NCBI GenBank assembly: GCA_963667815.1
Contig: OY764021.1
Reading direction: 5' to 3' (one strand)
Length of the DNA: 64,000 nucleotides
DNA from: Saccharicrinis sp963667815
GTDB lineage: Bacteria; Bacteroidota; Bacteroidia; Bacteroidales; Marinilabiliaceae
A model generated the notes under the pieces. That model saw only the letters and a list, made by a program, of their open reading frames with translations, did not search any database and was not told the DNA's origin. Below, piece after piece: positions 37,376-46,311 of this stretch. The translations under genes and the position numbers were made by a program. The stretch's first letter is position 1; every line of letters begins with the position of its first letter.

Positions 37376-38299
37376 TCAGTTGCCAGTTATAGTCATATCA
37401 TTTTTCATAACCATAGGAATAGACATACCATTGGGCATTTGTGCATTTCCTTTAATTTCAGTATTTCCTTTCAACTCCTGATCAATTTTAGCTTCAACAA
37501 TCCAACCACTTGATTTATCAATCTTAATTTTTGAAACCAGACTTCCAGCTAAATTGTATTTCATCTGCATGCCATTATTTTCTACATACGTATCTGTATC
37601 TTCAGTTTTAATTGAAGAATCTCCTCCTATTAAATAAAAATCAGAACCTTCTTCTAAATACTTGTAGGTTGAACTCATAAGTGCTGAAAAGCCTGACTTC
37701 ATATTTGTGGTAACATTCCAGGTATCCCCTATTTCAACTGGTCGATCTGGGAAAATTGAGGTAACCATCTCTAAATTTCCTTTTAATGCGTCGCCTCCAT
37801 AAGCATCTTGTAACTGTTTTTTAACTTGAGCAACCTGAGCCTCTGGAGCATTAGGTAATTTATCATAAATAGAAGAAAATAAAACGTCAGTATTCCTAAC
37901 CTCCTTAATTTTACCATTTCTTAGCATATTAATATAAAATGTTTTACCAACCATTTCTCCTAAAATAGTAGAAAACACATCGTTTTCATCAACTTTATCA
38001 GAGCTAAATTCCATTGATCCCTGAGGCATTTGCATACTCATTTTCAAACTCTTATATTTTACAGATAAATCGTATGAATCCCCATTGGATTTATCCACAT
38101 TATATGACATCACACCATAAATATTCATAACTATATTAATAGTCATTCCATTTATATTCTGTTCTATATTTATTTTAGAATCTTGTTTTTGCAGGTATTC
38201 CTGACCTTGCTTTAAATTTAGTTTTAAGGTTGACTTTTGAGCAAAACATGCAATTGACACAACCCATAGTAATGCTAGGATTTGAACTTTTTTCATCAC
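37376..38299 (-). CDS. DUF6263-like exported protein
   Basis: 307 residues with a signal peptide (MMKKVQILALLWVVSIACFA) and a beta-rich mature part containing LKLNLKQGQEYLQKQ, PDRPVEIGDTWNVTTN and a Met/Pro-rich C-terminal strand set. It resembles Bacteroidota DUF6263 proteins. Likely periplasmic or outer membrane associated. Function unknown. Confidence 0.75.
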   Translation of the reverse strand: MMKKVQILALLWVVSIACFAQKSTLKLNLKQGQEYLQKQDSKINIEQNINGMTINIVMNIYGVMSYNVDKSNGDSYDLSVKYKSLKMSMQMPQGSMEFSSDKVDENDVFSTILGEMVGKTFYINMLRNGKIKEVRNTDVLFSSIYDKLPNAPEAQVAQVKKQLQDAYGGDALKGNLEMVTSIFPDRPVEIGDTWNVTTNMKSGFSALMSSTYKYLEEGSDFYLIGGDSSIKTEDTDTYVENNGMQMKYNLAGSLVSKIKIDKSSGWIVEAKIDQELKGNTEIKGNAQMPNGMSIPMVMKNDMTITGN

Positions 38300-38411
38300 A
38301 AATAATTGTTATTAAGTTTAAAAAATGAGATTAAACCTACTAAAATTAATTATTACTTTAACTGTTACTTTAAAATATTTAGCTTTGCAGTTCAGCTTCA
38401 AATAAAATCAA

Positions 38412-40127
38412 ATGGTTACGTTAAACGCTCACAATATTACAAATCATATCAATCGTTTTATTTTACACGAACTAAGTAAAATAATTCTGGAGCCAATAAC
38501 CATCTACATTTTTGATGAAAACCAACATTTATTAATCCACCATTTAATTGATGAAAAAAGATCATTACCTAATACCTCAAAATATAAAACACTCACTGAA
38601 ATACAGAATGAGATTCAGAGTAAAAAGGATTTTACATTTTATTCTAAACCTTTTTATATTCATACGGATTTAAATTACCATCTAGGTATACTTATCAAAG
38701 GAGAAATTAATACTGCAATAACTTATATTCATTTACTAAGTGAAATCGTATCCAAATCTATAAAAGATATTAAACAACAAAACAAACTAGACAAAACAGA
38801 ACAATTTACATTCGCAATAATGAATGCTGTAAATTTTGCTGTATTATCTACAAATTCATCAGGAAAAATCATTTACGCCAACGACCATTGCTGTAGAATA
38901 CTCGATATTAGAAGAACAGAGCTATTAGATTATTCTATTGAGAACCTTATTCCTAGTTGGCATGACATTATTAAAATGGTAAATCATGGAAATGATGTTT
39001 CAAATAAAGAAACTACAATTATAACTCCGTCAGATTCTTTGAAGTTTAATTTAAACTGTTCTCCTATTATTGATACCGATGGTACAAAAATAGGATATGT
39101 TTTGGCATTTCGATCCATTGATAAAGTTTATCAATTGGTAAATAAGTATACAGGCATGGAGGCCAGATATACCTTTGATGATATTATTGGTAAAAGTAAA
39201 ATTATGCGTCAGGCAATAGAGTACGCTGAAACTATAGCTAATAGTCCTTCTACTATTTTAATTGAAGGAGAAAGTGGTACAGGAAAGGAAGTTTTTGCAC
39301 AAAGTATTCATAATGCCAGCAATAGAAAAAACGGTGCTTTTGTAGCCATCAACTGTGCTGCCATATCAGAAAACCTGATTGAAAGTGAGTTGTTTGGATA
39401 TGAGCATGGTGCATTTACCGGGGCAAAAAAAGGTGGACATCCAGGTAAATTTGAATTGGCAAACAACGGAACGCTATTTTTAGATGAAATTGGCGATATG
39501 AAACTTGATATGCAGGTAAAATTATTAAGAGCAATTCAAGAAAGCAGTATAACAAGAGTTGGTGGCGATAAAGTGATTCCTATTGATGTAAGAATTATAG
39601 CCGCTACAAACAAAAACCTTCAGAATGAAGTAGAGAAAGGAAATTTTAGAATGGACCTTTTTTACAGAATCAGTGTAATTCCATTATATATTCCTTCTTT
39701 AAAAGAACGTAAAGGAGATATTCCATCCCTTATTAAATTCTTTCTTAATCAGAAAAGCCTTAAACTTCATAAAGATATTCCCCACCTGGGTTATTCTGAC
39801 TTACAACAATTATTAGATTACGACTGGCCAGGAAATGTTAGAGAATTAGAAAATTACATTGAGCAGTTAGTTAATTTTAATGGAAAAATTACCTTAGATA
39901 GTTTTCATAATTTAAAACATGAAAAAGACAAGGTTCACTACGATAACAATAATATCAATATTGAATCTATTCCAGATTTAACACTTCAGGAAATAGAAAA
40001 GAGACATATTTTTATGGCCATTAAAAAACATGGCGGAAACATGACTAAAGTTGCTAGAATTCTAGGGATTGGCAGAAATACGTTATATCAAAAACTAAAA
40101 AAATACGATATTAAATATTCTGAGTAA
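38412..40127 (+). CDS. Sigma-54-dependent transcriptional activator (PAS, AAA+, Fis)
   Basis: 571 residues. N-terminal GAF-like sensory region (1-130), a PAS domain (about 130-235, IYANDHCCRILDI), an AAA+ domain with Walker A GESGTGKE, the sigma-54 contact loop GAFTGA and Walker B LFLDEIGD (about 250-480), and a C-terminal Fis helix-turn-helix (GGNMTKVARILGIGRNTLYQ). All activator landmarks are intact, so it should drive a sigma-54 promoter. It ends 187 bp before the iron-sulfur/hydrogenase operon on the same strand, whose upstream region carries three matching inverted-repeat sites. No dedicated histidine kinase is present; the N-terminal domains probably sense a cytoplasmic signal. Confidence 0.95.
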   Translation: MVTLNAHNITNHINRFILHELSKIILEPITIYIFDENQHLLIHHLIDEKRSLPNTSKYKTLTEIQNEIQSKKDFTFYSKPFYIHTDLNYHLGILIKGEINTAITYIHLLSEIVSKSIKDIKQQNKLDKTEQFTFAIMNAVNFAVLSTNSSGKIIYANDHCCRILDIRRTELLDYSIENLIPSWHDIIKMVNHGNDVSNKETTIITPSDSLKFNLNCSPIIDTDGTKIGYVLAFRSIDKVYQLVNKYTGMEARYTFDDIIGKSKIMRQAIEYAETIANSPSTILIEGESGTGKEVFAQSIHNASNRKNGAFVAINCAAISENLIESELFGYEHGAFTGAKKGGHPGKFELANNGTLFLDEIGDMKLDMQVKLLRAIQESSITRVGGDKVIPIDVRIIAATNKNLQNEVEKGNFRMDLFYRISVIPLYIPSLKERKGDIPSLIKFFLNQKSLKLHKDIPHLGYSDLQQLLDYDWPGNVRELENYIEQLVNFNGKITLDSFHNLKHEKDKVHYDNNNINIESIPDLTLQEIEKRHIFMAIKKHGGNMTKVARILGIGRNTLYQKLKKYDIKYSE

Positions 40128-40141
40128 CACATCCTTACTTC

Positions 40142-40158
40142 TGTCCTATTTTGGAACA
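40142..40158 (+). promoter_or_regulatory. Candidate activator-binding site 1
   Basis: TGTCCTATTTTGGAACA: an inverted repeat TGTYC-N7-GRACA, 14 bp after the stop codon of the sigma-54 activator gene. Shares its layout with sites 2 and 3, as expected for sites bound by a Fis-type dimer. Confidence 0.65.
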
Positions 40159-40159
40159 G

Positions 40160-40176
40160 TGTTCATATTTCGAACA
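40160..40176 (+). promoter_or_regulatory. Candidate activator-binding site 2
   Basis: TGTTCATATTTCGAACA: perfect arms TGTTC and GAACA around 7 bases. Centre to centre 18 bp from site 1. Confidence 0.65.
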
Positions 40177-40193
40177 CACACTTTTGTATCATG

Positions 40194-40210
40194 TGTCCTA
40201 TTTAAGGACA
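40194..40210 (+). promoter_or_regulatory. Candidate activator-binding site 3
   Basis: TGTCCTATTTAAGGACA: perfect arms TGTCC and GGACA. Centre to centre 34 bp from site 2 and 63 bp before the candidate -24 box. Confidence 0.65.
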
Positions 40211-40272
40211 TATAACATACCCAACCACCCCACTATATTTGTATATAGCTGTATAACACTATTTTAAAAACT

Positions 40273-40290
40273 TTGGCACAATAATAGATA
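40273..40290 (+). promoter_or_regulatory. Possible sigma-54 (-24/-12) promoter
   Basis: TTGGCAC (40273-40279) matches the -24 element well, but the -12 position reads GA in place of GC ten bases later, so the match is partial. The start codon of the next gene (40315) is 36 bp beyond the -24 GG. The location downstream of three activator-like sites makes it the best candidate. Confidence 0.4.
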
Positions 40291-40314
40291 TTTTCACTCC
40301 AAACTTTGGCAATT

Positions 40315-40572
40315 ATGGATACACAAAAAAAACAAAACGTAATTAGAATATGCCTGGGTAGCTCATGTTATACACGTGGAAACGCAGAAAACCTGAAAAT
40401 TATTCAGCAATACGTTGAAGAAAAAAAAGAAATTGCTGCTTCACTTGATTTTAGAGGACACCTTTGTACTGAAAATTGTAGCAGAGGTCCGGTAATCACA
40501 ATTAATGATGAAACTTTTGAAGAAGTTCAAGCTTTCCAAGTAGAAAAAATACTGATGGAAAAATTAGGCTAA
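40315..40572 (+). CDS. Thioredoxin-like [2Fe-2S] ferredoxin
   Basis: ATG at 40315 is chosen over the TTG at 40306 because it lies further from the promoter. 85 residues with a thioredoxin-like [2Fe-2S] fold, as in the NuoE/HydC C-terminal part: Cys13 and Cys18 in RICLGSSCYTRGN, Cys51 and Cys55 in HLCTENCSRGPV are the predicted cluster ligands. It would pass electrons to or from the hydrogenase-like protein encoded 36 bp downstream. First gene of the operon. Confidence 0.9.
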   Translation: MDTQKKQNVIRICLGSSCYTRGNAENLKIIQQYVEEKKEIAASLDFRGHLCTENCSRGPVITINDETFEEVQAFQVEKILMEKLG

Positions 40573-40608
40573 TTCAACATCCAAAATTTGCAATAATCAT
40601 CATTTTTT

Positions 40609-42351
40609 ATGAATACAAAACCCATTTACACCATTGAAAATGATTGCATGGACTGTTATAAATGCATTAGAAACTGTCCTTCTAAAGCAATCAAGATAAC
40701 AGAACAAAAAGCTTCAATTATTGATGAGCTATGCATTTACTGCGGTCGCTGTGTATCTGTATGTCCAGCAAATGCTAAACAAATCAGAGATGGTGTATCA
40801 AGGGTTAAACAATTAATCAAGTCAGGTACCACAACAATTGCTTCTGTGGCACCATCTTTTCGGTCGGAATTCCCCAACTTATCCGATGAAGAATTTATTA
40901 CCCAATTAACTAATTTAGGTTTTAACTACATTTCAGAGACTGCCTTAGGTGCCCAAATTGTAACAGGGCACACTGAGCAGTTTTTGAAAGCTCGTAATAA
41001 AGGTGTTTATATTTCATCGGCATGTCCTGGTGTAGTTGAACTCATAAAAAAATATTACCCTCAATACGTTGTAAATATCATTCCGTTCCTCTCTCCGATG
41101 CTGGCTCATGCTAAAAGTTTAAAGGCTAATGGCGGTAAGGATACTAAAATAGTTTTTATAGGCCCTTGTATTGCTAAAAAAGCAGAAGCTGATAACTGGC
41201 CATCGTTAGTTGATACAGCCATTACTTTTAATGAATTAAAAGAGTGGATGAACGAATCAGAAAAATTTGAAACAAACCATAAAATTAAGAATTCAGATTT
41301 TTATCCTGTAAGAGCAGCAAACGGAAATATTTATCCTATTGAAGGAGGAATGTTAAACACCTTTGGCAAGAACACGAACAACTTACTAAAACTTTCTTTT
41401 GCAGGTATTGATGAAGTGAAAAAGGTTTTAAGCACATTAAACACCATTCAACATGATGGTCCTGTATTTTTAGAACTTTTGCTTTGCGAAGGTGGATGTA
41501 TTAACGGCCCCGGTTGTAGTGAAGATTATAATCCGGTTCAGCGAAAAATTGAAATTTTAAACAGTAAGCCCAAAGAAAACTTGGTAGAAAAGGAAAATCC
41601 TATTCTTTTAAATATAGAGTGTGATTATTTTGGTCAGAATGCAGTTATTTTACCTGATTATAAACCTGAAGATATACAAGAAGCTCTATACAACATTGGA
41701 AAACATTCTCCTAAGGATGAATTAAATTGTGGAAGTTGTGGATACAACACATGTCGCGAATTTGCTATGGCTACACTTAGAGGAATGGCAGAAACAAACA
41801 TGTGTGTTTCGCATTTGAAAAAAATTGCGCATCATCAAGCTACATTATTACTAAAGAAAATACCTTCGGGTGTTATTTTAGTTGACTCAGATTTAAATAT
41901 TAAAGAAATAAACCAAAGTTGTTTAAACATGCTTGATTTGCAAAACACCTTTGATTCACACCATCTTAATACCGACATAGTAAATAAATCGATTCGGGAA
42001 CTGGGGTATTTCAATGAACATTTTACTACAGCCATTCACACAGGTAAAGAATATAATCAACTACCAGTAGTTCAAAATGGAAAGAGCTTCCAGCTCAGTA
42101 TATTTAACATTCAAAAGCATAAGCTAGTTGCTGGAATCATACAGAACTTTGATAGCAAAGAATTTAGAAGTGATATTATTGAAAAAAGAACTCGAATTGT
42201 AATTAAAAAGAATATGGAAACAGTACAAAAGATAGCTGCATTACTTGGCGAAAATGCATCTTTTACTGATTCATTATTGAATTCAATCCTAACCGATTAT
42301 TCTGAGGAAAATTCTGATCAATTAAACACAGATAACAATACGCATGCATAA
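40609..42351 (+). CDS. HydS-like sensory [FeFe]-hydrogenase homologue with PAS domain
   Basis: 580 residues. Two [4Fe-4S] ferredoxin motifs (Cys 13/16/19/23 and 42/45/48/52), then an H-cluster domain with Cys139 in SSACPG, Cys187 in FIGPCIAKKAEA and Cys293/Cys297 in LLCEGGCINGPG. A further [4Fe-4S] site follows (Cys 374/377/382/399, in NCGSCGYNTCREFA and NMC), and then a PAS domain (about 410-520). The residue before the first H-cluster Cys is Ala138, where catalytic enzymes have the proton-relay Cys; the same exchange is known in the sensory hydrogenase HydS. This points to sensing, with low turnover. Overlaps the phosphatase gene by 8 bp. Confidence 0.92.
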   Translation: MNTKPIYTIENDCMDCYKCIRNCPSKAIKITEQKASIIDELCIYCGRCVSVCPANAKQIRDGVSRVKQLIKSGTTTIASVAPSFRSEFPNLSDEEFITQLTNLGFNYISETALGAQIVTGHTEQFLKARNKGVYISSACPGVVELIKKYYPQYVVNIIPFLSPMLAHAKSLKANGGKDTKIVFIGPCIAKKAEADNWPSLVDTAITFNELKEWMNESEKFETNHKIKNSDFYPVRAANGNIYPIEGGMLNTFGKNTNNLLKLSFAGIDEVKKVLSTLNTIQHDGPVFLELLLCEGGCINGPGCSEDYNPVQRKIEILNSKPKENLVEKENPILLNIECDYFGQNAVILPDYKPEDIQEALYNIGKHSPKDELNCGSCGYNTCREFAMATLRGMAETNMCVSHLKKIAHHQATLLLKKIPSGVILVDSDLNIKEINQSCLNMLDLQNTFDSHHLNTDIVNKSIRELGYFNEHFTTAIHTGKEYNQLPVVQNGKSFQLSIFNIQKHKLVAGIIQNFDSKEFRSDIIEKRTRIVIKKNMETVQKIAALLGENASFTDSLLNSILTDYSEENSDQLNTDNNTHA

Positions 42352-43528
42352 TTCATTTGTTATAGAAGCAGAAAATTTATGTTATGCAAAGGCTGGAGAG
42401 TCTATTTGCGGCGATGCGATACTCTTTAGTAAAGTAAAAGAGGAGAACCGTTTTGTTGCCGTGATGTCTGATGGATTAGGAAGTGGAGCAAAAGCCAATG
42501 TATCGGCAACAATGACTAGTACTATGGCACTTCAATTCACTCTTGCTGGTGAACCGATTGAACGTACCGCTGAATTTATCACCAAAACACTTCCTGAGGA
42601 TTCATTGCGTAAGGTTAGTTATTCAACATTTTCAATTATCGATATAAATTATCGTGGAGAGGTAAACATCATGGAATATGATAATCCATCTGTACTATTA
42701 ATTAGAAATGGAGAATTTGTTGATTTACAGAGAAAAGAAAAAACACTGCATCAAATCAAATCAAATAGAAATAAACTATATCACTATAATTTTAGTCTGG
42801 AAAAAGAGGATCGAATAATTTTAGTAAGTGATGGAGTTACCCAAAGCGGAATGGGAAGCGACGAAATGCATTTTGGCTGGCAAATTTCAGGATTAAAAAA
42901 TTACATCAAAAATATAGTTACTGAAACTCCTGAAATATCAGCTAAAAACCTTTCTCAAAACATTATTACAAAAGCTGTTTCTATTGATAATGGTACATTA
43001 AAAGATGATGCTTCGTGTTGTGTTTTATATTACCGAAAGCCTCGTAAACTACTAATTGTCTCAGGACCACCATATCACAAGCATAATGACATTACACTAG
43101 CCAACAGCATTAAACAATTTAAGGGACGTACAATAGTTTGTGGAGGAACAACTGCTAAGATTGTGGCAAGAGAATTAGATACTGATGTTGAAATCGATCT
43201 GGATCATTATCAGCCAGGACTTCCTCCTCAAGCACAAATGAAAGGGGTTGATTTAGTAACTGAAGGCGTAATAACACTGGCTAAAGTGTCAGAAGAAATG
43301 CAACACTACGATACTAAAACTAACTTACCAGGTGGTATATCAGGTAAAATAATAAAAATGATGTTAGAAAGTGATGAAATTGAGTTTATCTCAGGTACAA
43401 GGATCAATAATGCACATCAAGATCCCAATTTACCAGTAGAACTTGAGATCAGAAGAAATGTAATAAAACGAATAACCGAAATATTAGAAAACAAATTTTA
43501 TAAGAAGACAAACACAACCTATTTATAG
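42344..43528 (+). CDS. SpoIIE-type PP2C serine/threonine phosphatase
   Basis: 394 residues. A SpoIIE/PP2C fold in about residues 1-225, with the metal-binding Asp motifs MSDGLGSGAKAN, LVSDGVTQSGMG and KDDASCCVLYY, then a C-terminal extension with GPPYHKHNDITL, CGGTTAKIVARELD and a helix-rich end. SpoIIE phosphatases are typical partners of PAS-bearing sensory hydrogenases and could relay their signal by dephosphorylating a protein. The target is unknown. The start codon overlaps the upstream gene, indicating translational coupling. Confidence 0.92.
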   Translation: MHNSFVIEAENLCYAKAGESICGDAILFSKVKEENRFVAVMSDGLGSGAKANVSATMTSTMALQFTLAGEPIERTAEFITKTLPEDSLRKVSYSTFSIIDINYRGEVNIMEYDNPSVLLIRNGEFVDLQRKEKTLHQIKSNRNKLYHYNFSLEKEDRIILVSDGVTQSGMGSDEMHFGWQISGLKNYIKNIVTETPEISAKNLSQNIITKAVSIDNGTLKDDASCCVLYYRKPRKLLIVSGPPYHKHNDITLANSIKQFKGRTIVCGGTTAKIVARELDTDVEIDLDHYQPGLPPQAQMKGVDLVTEGVITLAKVSEEMQHYDTKTNLPGGISGKIIKMMLESDEIEFISGTRINNAHQDPNLPVELEIRRNVIKRITEILENKFYKKTNTTYL

Positions 43529-43546
43529 TAAAATCCCAAAACTCAG

Positions 43547-43567
43547 TATCACCAAATATTTGTGATA
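43547..43567. promoter_or_regulatory. Palindromic operator-like site before the hydrogenase gene
   Basis: TATCA and TGATA flank the exact palindrome CAAATATTTG, with one extra C on the left. It is 57 bp upstream of the group-B-like hydrogenase start codon, in the only sizeable gap (95 bp) of the operon. It could bind a dimeric regulator or mark an internal promoter. Confidence 0.4.
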
Positions 43568-43623
43568 ACCACCAAAACTTTAATGAGAAAACTATTTTAG
43601 AAAATAAATAACTGAAGAATAAT

Positions 43624-45072
43624 ATGACCTATTTTAACAATGCGATTCAAACACGAAGGGAATTATTAACCCGAATAATTAAGCTATTAAAAGAAGATGA
43701 ATTGTTTGAAAAGATTGATAGAATCCCTCTTGAGATGAGACCTAAATCCAAAACACCTATCCGTTGTTGCGTGCACAAAGACCGTGCAGTAATTAAATAT
43801 AAAGCAATGGCGATGATGGGTTTTTGTGTTGCTGACGAAGAAGATGAACTTACCCCATTAAGAGATTATGCAGAAAAGTCTGTTCAAAAAAAAGGAATAC
43901 CTGATGAGCATCTTACTGTTATTGACGAAGCATGTAGTTCATGTGTTCAGGTTAATTATACTGTTAGTAACTTATGTCAGGGCTGTGAAGCCAGGGCTTG
44001 TCAGGTGAACTGCCCTAAAGATGCCATCAGAGTATTAAACGGTAAGGCAATTATTGATCACCAAAAATGTGTAAACTGTGGTTTATGTCAAAAAGCATGT
44101 CCATTTCATGCTATTGCTTATTTACCTGTTCCATGTGAGGAGGCTTGTCCTGTTAATGCCATTAAAAAAGATGAAAATGGTATTGAAGTAATTGACAAAT
44201 CAAAATGTATATACTGTGGAAAATGTATGACTGCTTGTCCTTTTGGTGCAATCATGGAAAAATCACAGGTTATTCAGCTAACATACAACTTAAAACAAAA
44301 AGAGGAAATGGTAGCCATGGTAGCTCCGGCTATTTTTGGTCAGTTCAAAGCTAAACCTGAAAACCTTTTAGGTGCTTTAAAAGAAATAGGTTTTACTCAT
44401 ATTATTGAAGTAGCTGAAGGTGCAGATGTTACAGCTAAAAATGAAACTGCAGAATGGATTGAAAACGTTCAAAATAACAATCCTTTTATGACTTCATCGT
44501 GTTGTCCGGCTCATACACTTTTAAGCGAAAAACATATTAAAAAAATTCAACCTCATGTGTCGCATACAAAATCGCCAATGTATTATACTGCTGAAATTGC
44601 TAAGGAACGTTTCCCTAACGCAAAAAGAGTATTTATTGGCCCTTGTTTAGCTAAACGTAGTGAAGCAAAACAAGCTCAAAACGTTGATTACGTATTAACT
44701 TTTGAGGAATTAAGCATCATCTTTTTAGCATATAATATTCAATTCCCTGAAGCAGATGAAGTAAATCTAAAATTAAATATATCTAATGAAGCCAGAGGTT
44801 TTGCATTAAGCGGAGGTGTTGCCAATGCCATTAAAGCATCTATTCCTAATGGTTATGCTTTTAAAGAGTTTTTAGTGGATGGATTGACTAGAAAAAACAT
44901 TAAACTACTAAAAGCATTTACAGCTAAAGCTCCTGATTACAATTTTATTGAGGTAATGGGATGTGAAGGTGGCTGTATTAATGGTCCGGGTTCTGTTTCT
45001 ACAAGTAAAGCCAGCCAAGCTGCCATGAAGAAGTTTTTAAGTGAATTAAATAGCATTACTGCTGACAAATAA
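43624..45072 (+). CDS. Group-B-like [FeFe]-hydrogenase
   Basis: 482 residues. At least three [4Fe-4S] ferredoxin motifs lie in the N-terminal half (for example Cys 149/152/155/159 and 195/198/201/205), followed by an H-cluster domain with SSCCPA (Cys293 proton-relay, Cys294 ligand), FIGPCLAKRSEA (Cys341) and VMGCEGGCINGPG (Cys447/Cys451). Unlike the HydS-like protein encoded upstream, the proton-relay Cys is kept, so this is probably the catalytic enzyme, reducing protons with ferredoxin electrons during fermentation. The maturases HydE, HydF and HydG are not in the window. Confidence 0.92.
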   Translation: MTYFNNAIQTRRELLTRIIKLLKEDELFEKIDRIPLEMRPKSKTPIRCCVHKDRAVIKYKAMAMMGFCVADEEDELTPLRDYAEKSVQKKGIPDEHLTVIDEACSSCVQVNYTVSNLCQGCEARACQVNCPKDAIRVLNGKAIIDHQKCVNCGLCQKACPFHAIAYLPVPCEEACPVNAIKKDENGIEVIDKSKCIYCGKCMTACPFGAIMEKSQVIQLTYNLKQKEEMVAMVAPAIFGQFKAKPENLLGALKEIGFTHIIEVAEGADVTAKNETAEWIENVQNNNPFMTSSCCPAHTLLSEKHIKKIQPHVSHTKSPMYYTAEIAKERFPNAKRVFIGPCLAKRSEAKQAQNVDYVLTFEELSIIFLAYNIQFPEADEVNLKLNISNEARGFALSGGVANAIKASIPNGYAFKEFLVDGLTRKNIKLLKAFTAKAPDYNFIEVMGCEGGCINGPGSVSTSKASQAAMKKFLSELNSITADK

Positions 45073-45130
45073 CATACTAATTCAAGAGAATCTGAATTTT
45101 ATTATTTTCTGAATATAACAATATTTCTTA

Positions 45131-45170
45131 TTCCCATGTTAGCTTTTATGCCGACATGGGAATTTTATTT
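45131..45170. terminator. Bidirectional terminator
   Basis: TTCCCATGT (45131-45139) pairs with ACATGGGAA (45154-45162), followed by TTTTATTTTA. It lies between the hydrogenase gene and the convergent PHP gene. Confidence 0.8.
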
Positions 45171-45204
45171 TAATGGACTTTTTACTTAACAAAGTAAGCT
45201 CAAA

Positions 45205-46068
45205 TTAGTAATTACTAATTAGCTCTAATAATTCGGGGCATATAGGTTCCAATAATTCATCTGGAACATTTAAATCGCCGGAACCTATACCTATTTTTAC
45301 ATGCGCTCTGGTGGCTCCATGAAAATCAGATCCTCCCGACTTAATAAAATCAAATTCTTCTAAATATGCTAAACATCGCTGTTTATCTTCCTCTGTAAAA
45401 GATGGATAATAACATTCCATCCCATCTAGTCCAAAGTCTTTTAGTTGTTTCAGATAAGAACGAGCTTCTTCATCAGAATATCCTTTCAGACCAATATTTA
45501 AATGATAATGAGCCAGAAACGCTTTACCCCCACCTTCATGAATGGCTTTAAATGCATCTACAGGTTTAATAAGTTCCCCTTCAAAATAATCAACCTTATC
45601 TAGAAAGTTTATCCAGGACTCTTTTACATTCTTAGTATATCCTTTATGAACCAAACATTTTGCTATAGCCTGACGATCCATTAAACCACCACAAATAAAT
45701 GGCTCTGCATCTTTACGCTCTATTTCAACACCCATAGAACGAAGTTTTTCAAAGACCTTTGTTAACAGATCTGATCTCTCCTGACGATATTTATTATAAA
45801 CACGCAAGAATCCTTCACTTTGAGGATCTATCCCCAGTCCTAATATATGAAGTAGACGATTTTTGCCAAAGGCAGTGCTAAATTCTATTCCATTTATCAG
45901 ATTAACACCAAGTTTATCCGCTTCTTGTTGCGCCTCTTGCAGACCTGCAATAGTATCATGATCTGTAATTGCAATAGCTGATACTCCGGCTTTTTTTGCT
46001 TCCAGCATCAGCTCTTTAGGCGTTAATGTTCCATCCGAAATTGTTGTATGTGTATGTAAATCTATCAT
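45205..46068 (-). CDS. PHP-domain phosphoesterase (TrpH/RNase AM-like)
   Basis: 287 residues. Metal-binding signatures of the PHP superfamily: MIDLHTHTTISDGTLTP, AITDHDTIAG, GIEFST, AHYHLNIG and the closing GGSDFHGA. Relatives hydrolyse 3',5'-nucleoside bisphosphates or trim rRNA 5' ends. Cytoplasmic; full length. Confidence 0.9.
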   Translation of the reverse strand: MIDLHTHTTISDGTLTPKELMLEAKKAGVSAIAITDHDTIAGLQEAQQEADKLGVNLINGIEFSTAFGKNRLLHILGLGIDPQSEGFLRVYNKYRQERSDLLTKVFEKLRSMGVEIERKDAEPFICGGLMDRQAIAKCLVHKGYTKNVKESWINFLDKVDYFEGELIKPVDAFKAIHEGGGKAFLAHYHLNIGLKGYSDEEARSYLKQLKDFGLDGMECYYPSFTEEDKQRCLAYLEEFDFIKSGGSDFHGATRAHVKIGIGSGDLNVPDELLEPICPELLELISNY

Positions 46069-46311
46069 ATTATCTCCTCATCATGCTTTATAATAAAGCA
46101 TCTTACATGACATTAAGTTCATATATTTGGGATTATTTTTTACTTCTTTAAAAATGAGTTTATGCCACTCTCTGTCCTTAAAAAACAAGAATACGCAATT
46201 TTTGTAAAAGCTGATTTAAGTTACTATTAAGTAACTATATTATTCTGAATACCCACTTTTAGCATAAGATTTGATTCAATAAGTGAGTATCCAGCGATGT
46301 GAATTGTAATC

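Noticed and set aside
40301..40320. Second TTTGGCA as the sigma-54 promoter
   Set aside because: It overlaps the start codon region and has no -12 element at the right distance.
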